Assembly: GCF_022179325.1 (NCBI RefSeq)
Contig: NZ_BPQQ01000031.1
Span: forward strand, 248,001 to 312,000
Reading direction: 5' to 3'
Origin: Methylobacterium isbiliense
GTDB taxonomy: Bacteria > Pseudomonadota > Alphaproteobacteria > Rhizobiales > Beijerinckiaceae
Length of the DNA: 64,000 bases
Shown here piece by piece: positions 33,829 to 43,463 of this stretch. Every line of letters begins with the position of its first letter. Position 1 is the stretch's first letter. The notes below the pieces were generated by a model that saw only the letters and a program-made list of their open reading frames with translations, had not been told where the DNA came from and made no database searches. A program made the translations under genes and the position numbers.

Positions 33829-34912
33829 TCAGACCGCGTGCATCCAGAACTGGGCGATCAGGGTGGCGCCCAGGAAGGTGCCGGCATTCGCCATGAAGGA
33901 CACCACCACGATGCGCCAGCCGAGCCGCCGGAAGGCCGGGACGTCCTTGGCGATCGAGAGCCCCGCGAAGGCGAGGATCGGGGTGGCGAGCGCCAGGAAG
34001 TTGATCTTGCCTGTCAGCGCCGCCACGTCGGCCGCGAACGGCATCGCCGGGTGTGTCAGCGCCATGCCGATCAGCGAGACCCAGATCACCGCCGGCAGCC
34101 GGCGGCCCGCAAGGCGGTAGAGCGCCCAGCCCGCCAGCACCACCGCGACGATGATCGCCATGCCGCCGAGCACCGCCGCGTCGGGCGCGGTGCCGTAGGT
34201 CAGCTTGTTGCCGATCAGGCCGTAGGCGGCGATCAGCACCCAGGCCAGCACGAGGGCAGGCGTGCCGAGGGCCGGCTCCTCGTGGGACGGCGGCGCGGTC
34301 TCGACCGGCGCCGTCGTGTCGGGCCGGCGGGTGCGGCCGATGAGAGGCTCCAGCGTGGTGTAGGCCCAGATCGTGAAGGGCAGGGACAGGAGGAGCGTGA
34401 AGTAGGTGCCGATCGTCGTGGTGATGAGGTTGCTCGCCGCCGCGAAGGTCGCGACGTCCCTGGCCACCTCCGGCGTCTGCTGCGCCGCGACGGCCGCGGA
34501 GGCCGCCGCCATCATGCTGCCCGAGCCGACGCCCGCGCCCATGGCGAGCGCCAGCGGGTTGAACAGGTTGAGGCTGGTGATGAGTCCGGCCAGCAGCGCG
34601 ATGAACACCGCGCCGAAGACCGTGCCGGTGAGGTATTCCGCCAGCACGCCGCGGCCTTCGGGCGAATCCATGCCGAAGCGCTCGCCGATGATGGCGAGGC
34701 TCGGCTCGCGCCCCACCGAGAACGTGGCGCCGATCGCCTCGCGCTTGATCCCGAGCAGCAGCGCCACGGGCAGGCCGAACACCATCGTGCCGAAGAAGTG
34801 GCCGAACTCCTGGAAGACCAGCGCCCAGCCCGAGGCCATGATCTTGGGCAGCGAGCCGCCGATCAGGAGCCCGAGCTTGGCGATGAAGATCAGGAGCGCG
34901 GGTTGCAGGTAG
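33829..34912 (-). pseudogene. DUF3100 membrane protein lacking its N-terminus
   Basis: The frame carries PALLIFIAKLGLLIGGSLP, then FQEFGHFFGTMVFGLPVALL, GATFSVGREPSLAIIGERFG, MDSPEGRGVLAEYLTGTVFG and further membrane segments to the end at 33829. Intact DUF3100 proteins have about 60-70 more N-terminal residues with membrane helices. Upstream of about 34912 the sequence is aldehyde dehydrogenase in another frame, so the start is missing. DUF3100 proteins are putative transporters. Expression could only occur from an internal start such as the ATG of KIMASG. Confidence 0.8.
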
Positions 34913-36233
34913 GCGGCGGCGAGGTGCTGCCCCCGGCGAGCCCGTAGGGCGTGGCGTTGGCGAGCGCCACCGCCTCCTCCTCGGAGTCGAAGGGCAGCAC
35001 GGTGAGGACCGGCCCGAACACTTCCTCGCGGGCGATCGTTGCGTCCGGCGCCACGCCGTCCACGACCGTCGGCGCGTAGTAGAGGCCGCCGGTGCCCCGC
35101 AGGGCCTCGGGGCAGCCGCCGCCGGTGGCGAGCCGGGCGCCGGAGGCTTGCGCCGCCGCCACCATGCTGGCGATCGTGTCGAGCTGGCGCCGGTTGTTGA
35201 CGGGGCCGATCTGCGTCTCGGGTTCGGTGGGAGCGCCGATCGGGATCCTGGCGGCGGCCCGGGCCAGACGCTCCACGACGTCGGCGTGGACCGCCCGCTG
35301 CACCAGCAGGCGCGAGCCGGCGACGCAGCTCTGTCCGGCGCCGCCGAAGATCGCCGCCTGCGCGCCCAGAATCGCCCGCCCGAGATCGGCGTCGGCGAAG
35401 ACGATGTTGGCGGACTTGCCGCCGAGTTCGAGCACGCTCGGCACCACGTTGCGGGCGGCCGCGGCGGCGATCTCCGCGCCGGCCTGGGCCGAGCCGACGA
35501 AGACGACGAGCCGCGTGTCGGGATGGCCGACCGCCGCCGCGCCCGTGCTCGGTCCGGCGCCGGCCAGCACCGAGACGAGGCCGCGGGGCATTCCGTCCGC
35601 CCGGTCGCACAGCATCCCGAGCGCGAGCGAGGTGAGGGGAGTGAGTTCGGACGGCTTGAGCACCACGGCGTTGCCCGCGCAGAGCGCCGGCGCGATCTGC
35701 CAGCCCGCCGTGAAAATCGGGGCGTTCCAGGGCGTGATCTGCACCACCGTGCCGAAGGGCTCGTGGCGGGTGTAGTTCAGGTGCGAGGTCGGCACCGGGA
35801 TGACCTCGCCGTGAAGTTTGTCGCACCAGCCGGCGTAGTACTCGAACATCTCCGCCACCTTGGCGACCTCGCCGCGCGTGTCGCGGATAGGCTTGCCGGC
35901 CGAGAGCGTCTCGATCTCGGCGAGCGCCGCGGCGTGCCGGCGCACGAGCTGGCCCACCGCCCAGAGGGCGCGTCCGCGGGCAGCGGCCGTCATCCCCCAC
36001 CAGACCCGCTGCGCGTCCCGCGCGGCCTCCATCGCCGCCGCGACGGCCGGCTCGCCCGCGTCCCGGTAGGTCGCGATCACCCGTCCGTCCGCCGGATTCA
36101 CGAGGTCGAGCGGCCCGCCGCGTCCGTCCAGCACCTCGCCGGCGACGAGGCTGCCGATGCGGCCCTCGGGCAGAAACCCGGCCATGAGTGTGTCGAGCCG
36201 CGCCGCGGCCTCGCTCTGCGGATGCGCCGCCAT
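34890..36233 (-). pseudogene. aldehyde dehydrogenase truncated at its C-terminus
   Basis: The frame has 447 residues from the ATG at 36233, which overlaps the stop of the dehydrogenase upstream (ATGA). It is a normal NAD-dependent ALDH through QITPWNAPIFTAGWQIAPAL, VLELGGKSANIVFAD (general base Glu) and GGAGQSCVAGSR (catalytic Cys), as far as EEVFGPVLTVLPF and NATPYGLAGGS. The next residues, TSPPPTCNPRS, are foreign. About 50-60 residues, including the C-terminal oligomerisation part, are lost where it meets the DUF3100 remnant. Activity is therefore doubtful. Confidence 0.85.
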
Positions 36234-37117
36234 CAGGCGTCTCCCTCGGTGATGCGGTAATCGGCCATGCGGGTGAAGTCGGCCGTGTCGGGAATGCGCG
36301 CGCGCGCCTCCTCCCAGATCCGGCCGACATGGGCGCTGAGCGGCAGGGCGGTGCCGGTCTTGGCCGCGAGGTCGAGCGCGAGGCGCACGTCCTTGCGCAT
36401 CAGCCCGGCCGAGAAGCCGCTGTCGAAGGTGCCGGGCAGGACCCAGCGCGGCAGCATCACCTCGCTGACGGCGCTGCGGCCGGTGGCGGTGTTGACGATG
36501 GCGGCCGCATCCTCGGCCGACAGGCCCGCGGCCTCCGACAGGCGCATCGCCTCGCCGGTCGTCACCAAATGGGCGGCGACCAGCAGATTGTTCACGAGCT
36601 TGACGATGTTGCCGGCCCCCGAGGGGCCGACATGCGGCGCGCGCGCCGACATCGCCTGCAGCACCGGCCGCGCCAGGGCGTAATCGGCCTCGTCGCCGCC
36701 GATCATCATGGTCAGCGTTCCCTCGGCAGCGCCGGAGGGGCCGCCGCTCACGGGTGCGTCGAGCAGGGCGTGGCCGGCCTTGGCGAGCCGCGCGGCGAGC
36801 CGGCGCGTGGTCTGCGGGTCGGAGGTGGAGGTGTCGATCACCACGACCTTGCGGTCCCGCCGCGCCAGCAGCCCGCCCTCGGCCGTGACCACTGCCTCGA
36901 CATCGCGGGCGAGAGGCAGCGAGACGACGAGCGCGTCGGCGCCGCACAGCACCTCGGCCGGTGCCGGGATGAACCGGACCCCGGCCGCCTCGGCGGCCGC
37001 GCCGCGAGCCGCATTCACGTCGGTGCCGATGACCCGGAAGCCATTGCGCACGAGCGTCGCCGCCATGCCGAGGCCCATGTTGCCGAGCCCGACGACACCG
37101 ACCGTCTGGATGTCCAT
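36233..37117 (-). CDS. NAD(P)-dependent beta-hydroxyacid dehydrogenase (3-hydroxyisobutyrate dehydrogenase family)
   Basis: The protein has 294 residues from the ATG at 37117; the upstream in-frame extension lacks family residues. The Rossmann motif GVVGLGNMGLGMA, the substrate loop DAPVSGGPSGAAEGTL and the catalytic Lys in GNIVKLVNNLL are all present. Relatives act on 3-hydroxyisobutyrate, tartronate semialdehyde or L-threonate. It is coupled to the aldehyde dehydrogenase gene by overlap and lies about 100 bp downstream of a LysR gene on the same strand, suggesting a sugar-acid or hydroxyacid catabolic unit. Confidence 0.92.
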   Translation of the reverse strand: MDIQTVGVVGLGNMGLGMAATLVRNGFRVIGTDVNAARGAAAEAAGVRFIPAPAEVLCGADALVVSLPLARDVEAVVTAEGGLLARRDRKVVVIDTSTSDPQTTRRLAARLAKAGHALLDAPVSGGPSGAAEGTLTMMIGGDEADYALARPVLQAMSARAPHVGPSGAGNIVKLVNNLLVAAHLVTTGEAMRLSEAAGLSAEDAAAIVNTATGRSAVSEVMLPRWVLPGTFDSGFSAGLMRKDVRLALDLAAKTGTALPLSAHVGRIWEEARARIPDTADFTRMADYRITEGDA

Positions 37118-37219
37118 GCCGATCCGTCCCTGTTGCCGGCTGAACGATCGCGCAGGGACGCTGTTGCGACAATCAGAGCTTTTCGCACGCAGCGTTCTGA
37201 TTAAGGCAACGATCACCCG

Positions 37220-38128
37220 TCATGGGGCGGATCGATAGGCGATGAGCCGTTCGGACAGCCAGCCGGTCAGGCGGGCGACCGGCTCGGGCGGACGGCGGTT
37301 CGTCCGCACCACCAAGTGGGCGGTGGCGGAGGACAGGATCGGATCGGCGAGCGGGAGCGTGGTGAGCAGGCCGGCCTGCAGCTCCGCGGCGACGGTGAAG
37401 CGAGGCAAGAATGCGACGCCCATCCCGGTGGTGACGAAGCGGCGCTGCAGCTCGAAGGAGCCGGTCTCAAGCCTGGGCGTGAGCCGGAAACCGCCATCCG
37501 CCTCCACGCGGCCGAGGAGCTGGCGGACCCCGTGATCGCGCGGCAGCAGAGCGGCGGGCTCGGTGGCGAAGGCCCGCAGGGCGAGGGGCTGCGAGGCCGC
37601 ACCGGCCGGATGGCCCAGCGGCAGGATCGCGAGCAGCGGTTGGCGCGCCACCACGACGCTGTGCAGGTCGGGATGGGCCGGCGGGTTGTAGACGAGGCCG
37701 AGATCGGCCTCGTTCTGCGCGATCGCGCCGAGGATGCCGTCCGTGGTGCCCAGCGAGACCGTGTAGGTGATGCCCGGATAGGCCGCCGCGAAGCCCGCCA
37801 GGCCGTTCTCGAGGAGGTCGACCAGAAAACCCGCGCCGCAGCACAGGCGTACCGTGCCCTGCCGCACCCCGCGCAGGCGCTCCAGGCGGTCGGCCAGGAG
37901 CGCAGCCTCGTCGGCCTGACGCTGCGCGTGCTCGGCGACGACGCGCCCGGCCTCCGTGGGCGCGATCCCGCGCGGCAGACGTTCCAGGAGCGGCTGGCCG
38001 CACTCGGCTTCCATCTCGTGGACGTGGCGGCTGACCGCCGAGGCCGCAACGTTCAGCACCTCGGCCGCCCCCCGGATCGAACCGGTGCGGACGACCGCGA
38101 GAAAGTAGCGCAGGGCTCGGTCGTTCAT
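37220..38128 (-). CDS. LysR-family transcriptional regulator
   Basis: The protein has 302 residues from the ATG at 38128; an ATG at 38137 adds three residues. The N-terminal HTH (ALRYFLAVVRTGSIRGAAEV, then VAASAVSRHVHEMEAECGQP) is followed by a substrate-binding domain with GTVRLCCGAG and AYPGITYTVSLG. It probably controls the two dehydrogenase genes directly downstream. The effector is unknown. Confidence 0.93.
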   Translation of the reverse strand: MNDRALRYFLAVVRTGSIRGAAEVLNVAASAVSRHVHEMEAECGQPLLERLPRGIAPTEAGRVVAEHAQRQADEAALLADRLERLRGVRQGTVRLCCGAGFLVDLLENGLAGFAAAYPGITYTVSLGTTDGILGAIAQNEADLGLVYNPPAHPDLHSVVVARQPLLAILPLGHPAGAASQPLALRAFATEPAALLPRDHGVRQLLGRVEADGGFRLTPRLETGSFELQRRFVTTGMGVAFLPRFTVAAELQAGLLTTLPLADPILSSATAHLVVRTNRRPPEPVARLTGWLSERLIAYRSAP

Positions 38129-38608
38129 CGCGCGCATGGGGGTGCGGGGTTGGCGTGGCCGCTACAGCCTGCGGCGTCGGCCTTGCCGTCGCAGCACTTT
38201 TCTCGGCGCGGCGGGAGTCGCGCCGCCAGGCACGCCTCGCGGTCGCGGAACGGCATGAGGGCTCCCCGGCGTCGAGGTGGAGGCGCTCGGCGGACGGCTC
38301 GCCGGGGCCGCGCCCGCCGCAATCGTCCGGCGGGACCCTCGCGGCACGGGCCGGGCACGTGGCCGCTGCTCGGGATCGCCGCCCGGCCCGCCGTTCCGCG
38401 CCGAGAGATTGGGGGGCCGGCGCCGAACGCGCGGAGCCTTGCACGGTCCGCGGGGCGGTTCCCCCTCAAAGGTCAGGTTGGGAAGGACGGGCCGTTCGCG
38501 GGGGTCCGCCGAGGACCCGGCGACGGGACCTCACGGCGTGAACGCGGCCGGCGGATCGTCGGCGCGGTGCCGGTTCGGACGTCCGCTGACCGGCGGTGCC
38601 CCGCCGGG
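38129..38608. other. 480-bp region without a confident gene
   Basis: The segment holds the upstream region of the LysR gene. A plus-strand frame from a GTG at 38155 starts with a hydrophobic segment (GVGLAVAALFSARRES) and then becomes low-complexity Arg/Pro. Its 38181-38208 stretch is 25/28 identical to 39355-39382, where it encodes LAFAALFSAK. No other feature is visible. Confidence 0.4.
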
Positions 38609-39208
38609 TCAGCGGCAGTTGCGATCGAGCTTGAAGCCGCGGGGTCCGCTGAAGCCGGTGAAGCGGCAGCCGCCGAAGGTGCCCTCGAAGCCGTACTCGT
38701 TCCGGCCGGTCTTCCAGGTGGCACCCTGGCCGCCGTGATAGCTGGCGGTGCGGTACTCCGCCGGGCGGGCGCTCGGGGCCGTGCGCGAGCCGCGGCGCGG
38801 CGGAGGCACGTAGGCCGGCTCGGGCCGGGGGGCCGGCTCCTCGTAGGCGGAGGGGGCCGGCGCCGGCGCGCTCGGGCCGGCCTGCGACACGCGCTCGGCC
38901 GGGGTCGTCCGCACCGGCGCCGGGACGTAGGCTTGGTTCGGCGTGTCGGCGCGGGGCAGGTCGATCACGCGCGGAGCCGCCCGGGTGCCTTGCGTCTCGT
39001 CGGCATCGCTCAGCGTGACGGGCGCGAGGTTCTTCACCTCGGCGTAGACCTTCTCGGGGCGGGCCTGCGTCTGGGCGAGGGCGGGATCGGTCCGGCCGAT
39101 GGCCTGGGCGGCCGGCGTAGCCGGCGAGCGCAGCGAGAGGCTCGCATTCGCGACGGTGACCACGCCGACGGTGAGAACGGCGGCGGCGGCGAGGGAGGGC
39201 TTGATCAT
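38609..39208 (-). CDS. secreted Pro-rich hypothetical protein
   Basis: The protein has 199 residues. The ATG at 39208 opens a signal-anchor-like segment ([20 protein letters not shown]). A Pro/Ala-rich linker (about residues 90-150) leads to a small C-terminal domain with YGFEGTFGGCRFTGFSGPRG and a final Cys (DRNCR), so one disulfide is likely. I recognise no named family; the layout suits a periplasmic or surface protein. It is divergent from the ABC permease genes to its right. Confidence 0.7.
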   Translation of the reverse strand: MIKPSLAAAAVLTVGVVTVANASLSLRSPATPAAQAIGRTDPALAQTQARPEKVYAEVKNLAPVTLSDADETQGTRAAPRVIDLPRADTPNQAYVPAPVRTTPAERVSQAGPSAPAPAPSAYEEPAPRPEPAYVPPPRRGSRTAPSARPAEYRTASYHGGQGATWKTGRNEYGFEGTFGGCRFTGFSGPRGFKLDRNCR

Positions 39209-39442
39209 CTTTGAGCTCCGGAGAGAACCGATCCGTGATGAAATCTCTGTCGCACGCGGCCATGCCCGGCGGCGTGCTCGGGCGCACGCAAGGTCAACGG
39301 CAGGCTGCGGACGCGTGTCGGCCGGACGGGCCGCATGGTCGCCTGCCTCGCCTCCCTTGCCTTCGCGGCGCTTTTCTCGGCGAAGTGGCCGGCGGCCGGG
39401 CTCGGTGGTTCCGCCCGGCGCGGGGACGCATCGAACGGTGAG

Positions 39443-40591
39443 ATGACGCGACGCCTCCTGCCCCTCTGCGCGGCCGGGCTCGTGGCGGCGGCGCTCGCGG
39501 GGCTGCCGCTCCTGACCTTCGCGCCGAACCGGCTGGTGCCGGGCGATCCGGTGGCGGCGGGCTGGCCGGGGCTCGGCCCGGCCGCTCTCGCCCTTGCGGC
39601 GGGATGGCTCACCTCGGGCGCCCGACCGGGCCGCGCGCTGCCGCTCGCCGCTCTCATCGCCGCGCTGGCCGGCCTCGGGGTGCTGGGGCTCATGGTCGGG
39701 GAGGGGGCGGCGAGGCTGCTGGCAGGCCGGCCGGCGGCGGCGCGCGCCTCTCTGGGCGCCGGAGCGTGGCTCGCGGGCTTCGCCTTCCTCCTCCTCTCCG
39801 CGGAGGCGGCACGCGCGATTCCTGGGCGGGCGGGCCGGCCGCTCGCGCTCGCCGGAGGCCTCGCGCTCGCGGGTTTCGCGGGGTGGAGCGGCCTGTTCGA
39901 CGCCGTATCGCTCGCGGTGGAGTACCGCGCCCGCGCGGGGGCGGTGCAGGCGGCCGTGGCGCAGCATCTGGGCCTCTCGGCCGGCGCGCTCGGCCTCGCC
40001 CTTCTGGTCTCCGCGCCGCTCGCCCTCCTGCTCCTGCGCGGCGGCTGGCCGGCGCGCGGCGTCGAGGCGGTGCTGAACGGCGTGCAGGTGGTGCCGGCGC
40101 TGGCGTTGTTCGCGGCGCTCGTCTCGGTGCTGTCGGGTGTCCTCGCCTGGCTGCCGTCGCTGCGGGCCCTGGGGCTCGCGGCGATCGGCCCGACGCCGGC
40201 GGTGCTCGGCACCGCCGCCTACGTGGCGCTGCCGCTGGTGCAGAGCCTCGCGGCCGGCCTCGCCTCGCCGGATCCGGCGGTGCTGGAGAGCGCGCGGGCG
40301 CTGGGCCTCACCCGCCTCCAGGTGCTGCTGCGCGTGCGGCTGCGGCTCGGCGCGCCGCTGCTGCTCGGGGGCCTGCGGGTCGCGACCGTGCAGAGCATCG
40401 GGCTGTCGACCCTCGGCGGGCTCGTCGGGGCGGGCGGGCTCGGCGCGGTGGTGTTCGACGGCATGGCGCAGTTCGCGCCCGACCTGATCCTGCTCGGCGC
40501 GATCCCGGTGATCGCCCTCTCGCTCGCGGCCGATCGCGGCCTCGCCCTGCTGGGCCCGCGCGAGGCGCGTGCGGCGAGGGTTTCCGCATGA
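39443..40591 (+). CDS. ABC transporter permease, glycine-betaine/osmolyte type (YehW/OpuC-like)
   Basis: The protein has 382 residues from the ATG at 39443. About 170 residues of extra hydrophobic helices precede the permease core, as in YehW/YehY-type osmoprotectant systems. The ATPase-contacting EAA loop is ESARALGLTRLQVLLRVRLR, and SIGLSTLGGLVGAGGLG follows. An in-frame ATG at 39335 would add another hydrophobic segment. It overlaps the next permease gene by 4 bp. No ATPase or substrate-binding gene accompanies the pair in this window. Confidence 0.88.
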   Translation: MTRRLLPLCAAGLVAAALAGLPLLTFAPNRLVPGDPVAAGWPGLGPAALALAAGWLTSGARPGRALPLAALIAALAGLGVLGLMVGEGAARLLAGRPAAARASLGAGAWLAGFAFLLLSAEAARAIPGRAGRPLALAGGLALAGFAGWSGLFDAVSLAVEYRARAGAVQAAVAQHLGLSAGALGLALLVSAPLALLLLRGGWPARGVEAVLNGVQVVPALALFAALVSVLSGVLAWLPSLRALGLAAIGPTPAVLGTAAYVALPLVQSLAAGLASPDPAVLESARALGLTRLQVLLRVRLRLGAPLLLGGLRVATVQSIGLSTLGGLVGAGGLGAVVFDGMAQFAPDLILLGAIPVIALSLAADRGLALLGPREARAARVSA

Positions 40592-41304
40592 GGTTCGGCC
40601 CCGCCTTCGCCTCGGCCGCGCTCGGGCTCGCGCTCGGCCTTGCGAGCCTCCCGGGCGTCGCCGCCACCCTCGCGACGGCGCTCGGCCTCCCGGCCGGGGC
40701 GCCCCTCGGCCTTGAGCGGCTGGTCGGGCTGGGGCGCGCGCACATGGTCCTGGCGCTGTCGGGCTTCGCGCTCGCGGGCGGGCTCGGCCTCGGGCTCGGG
40801 CTCCTGGCCGCGCGGGCGGGCGCACGTCTGCGCGGCACGGTCGACGCGCTCGCGACCGCCGCCCAGGCGGCGCCCCCGGTGGTGGTGATCGGGCTCGCGC
40901 TGCCGATCCTCGGCTTCGGCGCCGCGCCGACGCTGCTGGCGCTCGCCCTCTATGGATTGATGCCGGTAACGCGCGCCACCGCGGATGCGCTCGCGACCGT
41001 ACCGCCGGAAGTGCGGGGGGCGGCCGAGGCGATGGGCCTGACGCCGGCGCAGGTCTTCTGGCGGGTCGACCTGCCGCTCGCCCTGCCCCCCATCCTGGCC
41101 GCCCTGCGGGTGGTGATGGTGACGGCGGTCTCGACCGCCGCGATCGGCGCGCTCGCCGGGGCGCCGACCCTCGGCACGCCGATCGTCGTCGGCTTGCAGA
41201 ACCAGAACGGCCTCTCGCTCCTCCAGGGCACCGCCGCGGTGGCGGCCCTGGCCTTCCTGGCGGATGCCCTGGTGCAGGCGGCGGGCGCGCTCCTGCGGCG
41301 CTAG
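40588..41304 (+). CDS. ABC transporter permease, partner of the preceding gene
   Basis: The protein has 238 residues with its ATG overlapping the previous stop (ATGA). About six membrane segments surround the EAA loop AAEAMGLTPAQVFWRVDLPL. IGALAGAPTLGTPIVVGLQ near the end is typical of YehY/OpuCD-like permeases. With its neighbour it would form a heterodimeric channel for glycine betaine, choline or a related solute. The missing ATPase and binding protein must come from elsewhere. It converges with the L,D-transpeptidase gene. Confidence 0.88.
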   Translation: MRFGPAFASAALGLALGLASLPGVAATLATALGLPAGAPLGLERLVGLGRAHMVLALSGFALAGGLGLGLGLLAARAGARLRGTVDALATAAQAAPPVVVIGLALPILGFGAAPTLLALALYGLMPVTRATADALATVPPEVRGAAEAMGLTPAQVFWRVDLPLALPPILAALRVVMVTAVSTAAIGALAGAPTLGTPIVVGLQNQNGLSLLQGTAAVAALAFLADALVQAAGALLRR

Positions 41305-41315
41305 AAGACCGGCGG

Positions 41316-42350
41316 CTACTCGCCGAACTCCACGGTCGCGCCCTTGGCGACGTGGCGGGCGAGATCGCGGGCGTCCCAGTTGGTCAGGCGCACGCAGCCA
41401 TGCGACTCGGTCTTGCCGATCTTCTCGGGCTCGGGCGTGCCGTGGATGCCGTAGGATTCCGCCGAGAGGTCGATCCAGACGAGCCCGACCGGATTGTTGG
41501 GTCCGGCGTGGATCGTGAAGGCGCGGTCGGTCTTCACGCCCGCGAACCCGTATTTCGGGTTGTACGTATAGTCCGGGTTGAACGCGACGGCCTTGACCTT
41601 GAAGCGGCCGGTCGGCGCGGGCTTCTCCTCGCTGCCGATGGAGGCGGGATAGACGCGCAGCAGCGCCCCGTCCTCCGCGTAGCCGCGCACCTGCAGCGCC
41701 TCCTTGTCGACGACGATGCGGGCGACCTTGGGCTCGTCCGGCAGGTCCTTGGCGCTGGGGCGGTCGGTGCCCATCGGCTCGACGCCCGCCACGGTCACGA
41801 CGCTGCCGGCCTTCAGGTCCTTGTCCGGATTGAGCGCGTCGAACAGGGCGCGGCTCATGTGGAAGCGTTCGGCCAGCATCTCGGCCGGGCTCGTGTAGGC
41901 CAGCGCCTTGAGGTCGGCCTGCTCCTCCATCTTGTCGGGGATCTCCTCCACGAAGGGCCCGCGCAGGTCCGCCTCGGTCACGGTGTACGCGGTGAGGGCT
42001 TGGTCGGCGCTCGTGGCCGCGAGCGCCTCCCAGATCCGGCCATCGAGCTGCCCGCCCGCCTTGAGGCCCCTGGCCTGCGCGAAGGCCTTGATGGCACCGC
42101 GCAGGTTCTCCCCGTCACGCCCGTCGATGGCCCCGGGGGAGAAGCGGGCGCGGTCGAGGAGCACCTGCGCCTTCACGAGCAGCGGGTCCGGGCGCTTCGA
42201 CGCCCGGGACGGCTTGTCGCCCGCCTCGAAGGCGGCGGCGTTCACCGCGTCACGGTCGAGCACCGGCTCGCGCCGCTCGGCCGCCTGGACCATGCCCGCT
42301 CCCGCGAGCACCAGACTCACCACCCCGATCCAGCCGGCCGCCATCCGCAT
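41316..42350 (-). CDS. L,D-transpeptidase (YkuD family)
   Basis: The protein has 344 residues. The ATG at 42350 is chosen; a GTG two codons upstream is possible. A signal peptide is followed by a peptidoglycan-binding-like segment ([20 protein letters not shown]) and a LysM-like region ([20 protein letters not shown]). The catalytic domain ends with [20 protein letters not shown] and the catalytic Cys in HGCVRL. It forms 3-3 cross-links in the cell wall or attaches proteins to it. A periplasmic location is expected. Confidence 0.95.
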   Translation of the reverse strand: MRMAAGWIGVVSLVLAGAGMVQAAERREPVLDRDAVNAAAFEAGDKPSRASKRPDPLLVKAQVLLDRARFSPGAIDGRDGENLRGAIKAFAQARGLKAGGQLDGRIWEALAATSADQALTAYTVTEADLRGPFVEEIPDKMEEQADLKALAYTSPAEMLAERFHMSRALFDALNPDKDLKAGSVVTVAGVEPMGTDRPSAKDLPDEPKVARIVVDKEALQVRGYAEDGALLRVYPASIGSEEKPAPTGRFKVKAVAFNPDYTYNPKYGFAGVKTDRAFTIHAGPNNPVGLVWIDLSAESYGIHGTPEPEKIGKTESHGCVRLTNWDARDLARHVAKGATVEFGE

Positions 42351-42405
42351 CGCCACCTCCAGACATTGCTGCTCACAAGCGCCAAGGGGCCGGAACCGTT
42401 CCGGA

Positions 42406-43218
42406 TCACTGGCACAGGCGATGGCCGGCGTTCCGCTCGCGCTCGTCGAGATGCAGGTGGTTGCCGTGCGCGGCGTCCGAGCCGGGGCCGAGGACGGTGC
42501 GGAAGAACGCGCAGGCCCGGGCCTGGACGGCGGCCTGGAAGGCAGCTTCGGGGCTGCCGGCCTTCACCGCTCCGATCGTGACGGTCTCGCGCCCCTCGAA
42601 GGCGAAGCCCATCACGTCGACCGCATTGGCGAAGGCGTGCTCGGACAGCTTGGCGTCCGGGTCGTGGTTCTGCCCCCGGCACTCGTACGAGGTGGCGATC
42701 CGCACCGCGTTCGGCGCGCGCCCCAGCAGGCGTTCGGCCTGCACCCGCACCTCGGTGCTCCAGCGCGCGAAGGCTTCTGCGGCCGGGCAGGTAAGGGTGG
42801 CGGCGGGCGACACGGCGAGCCCGTCCGGCAACTCGCTCAGCCGCAGCGGCTTGGGCGCCCCGCAGAGCCCGTCGGCGATGGCCGGCAGGGGTGTCGCCTT
42901 GGCACCCAGCCGCTCCAGCCGGCGCAGGCAGGCGGTGTCGTCCGGGACGAGCACGGGCGGCGGGCCGGCGGGCACGTCGGCCGGCCGCTCGGGGGGGAGC
43001 GGGGCGGGGGCTTGCGCGGCAGGGGGTTGCGCGGCGGACGGCGACGGCCCCGGTGTGGCCGGTCCTTGGCCGGCCGGCGGTGCGGGGACCGAGGGTGCGG
43101 CGGCACCCGGTCCGGCCTCCGGACGCGGCGGGGGCAGCGGCACCTGGGCGCGCAGACCGGCGGGCGCCAGGAGGAGCGCCGCGAGCCCGAGCATCCGAGC
43201 AACCGATCGACCGTGCAT
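42406..43218 (-). CDS. extensin-family secreted protein
   Basis: The protein has 270 residues. The ATG at 43218 gives a signal peptide ([20 protein letters not shown]); one at 43302 would bury it. A Pro/Ala-rich linker of about 80 residues precedes the extensin-like C-terminal domain, with Cys in [29 protein letters not shown] and SYECRGQ. A peptidase-like His/Asp set, [10 protein letters not shown], closes it. Members are thought to be cell-wall-associated and may hydrolyse peptidoglycan. It is on the same strand as the L,D-transpeptidase gene. Confidence 0.88.
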   Translation of the reverse strand: MHGRSVARMLGLAALLLAPAGLRAQVPLPPPRPEAGPGAAAPSVPAPPAGQGPATPGPSPSAAQPPAAQAPAPLPPERPADVPAGPPPVLVPDDTACLRRLERLGAKATPLPAIADGLCGAPKPLRLSELPDGLAVSPAATLTCPAAEAFARWSTEVRVQAERLLGRAPNAVRIATSYECRGQNHDPDAKLSEHAFANAVDVMGFAFEGRETVTIGAVKAGSPEAAFQAAVQARACAFFRTVLGPGSDAAHGNHLHLDERERNAGHRLCQ

Positions 43219-43463
43219 ACCGCGCCCCCCGTTCGACCGACCCGCGGGCAGCGCCTCCTCTGCCGCGTGGGAGAGGCGGTTCGCTGCGCGTTGCAGGGTC
43301 ATGCGGCGCCCTCCGTGTCCGGCCCGATCGGACACGAGATCGGTCGCGCAGGCCCAACGGCGGGCAAGCGCGACCGTTCCCGCCCGCAGCCGCGCCGGCT
43401 TGCGCCGGGCGCGTCCGGCCCTATCGTCGCCCGATGCCCTTCCCCTCTTCAGGATCGACCGAC

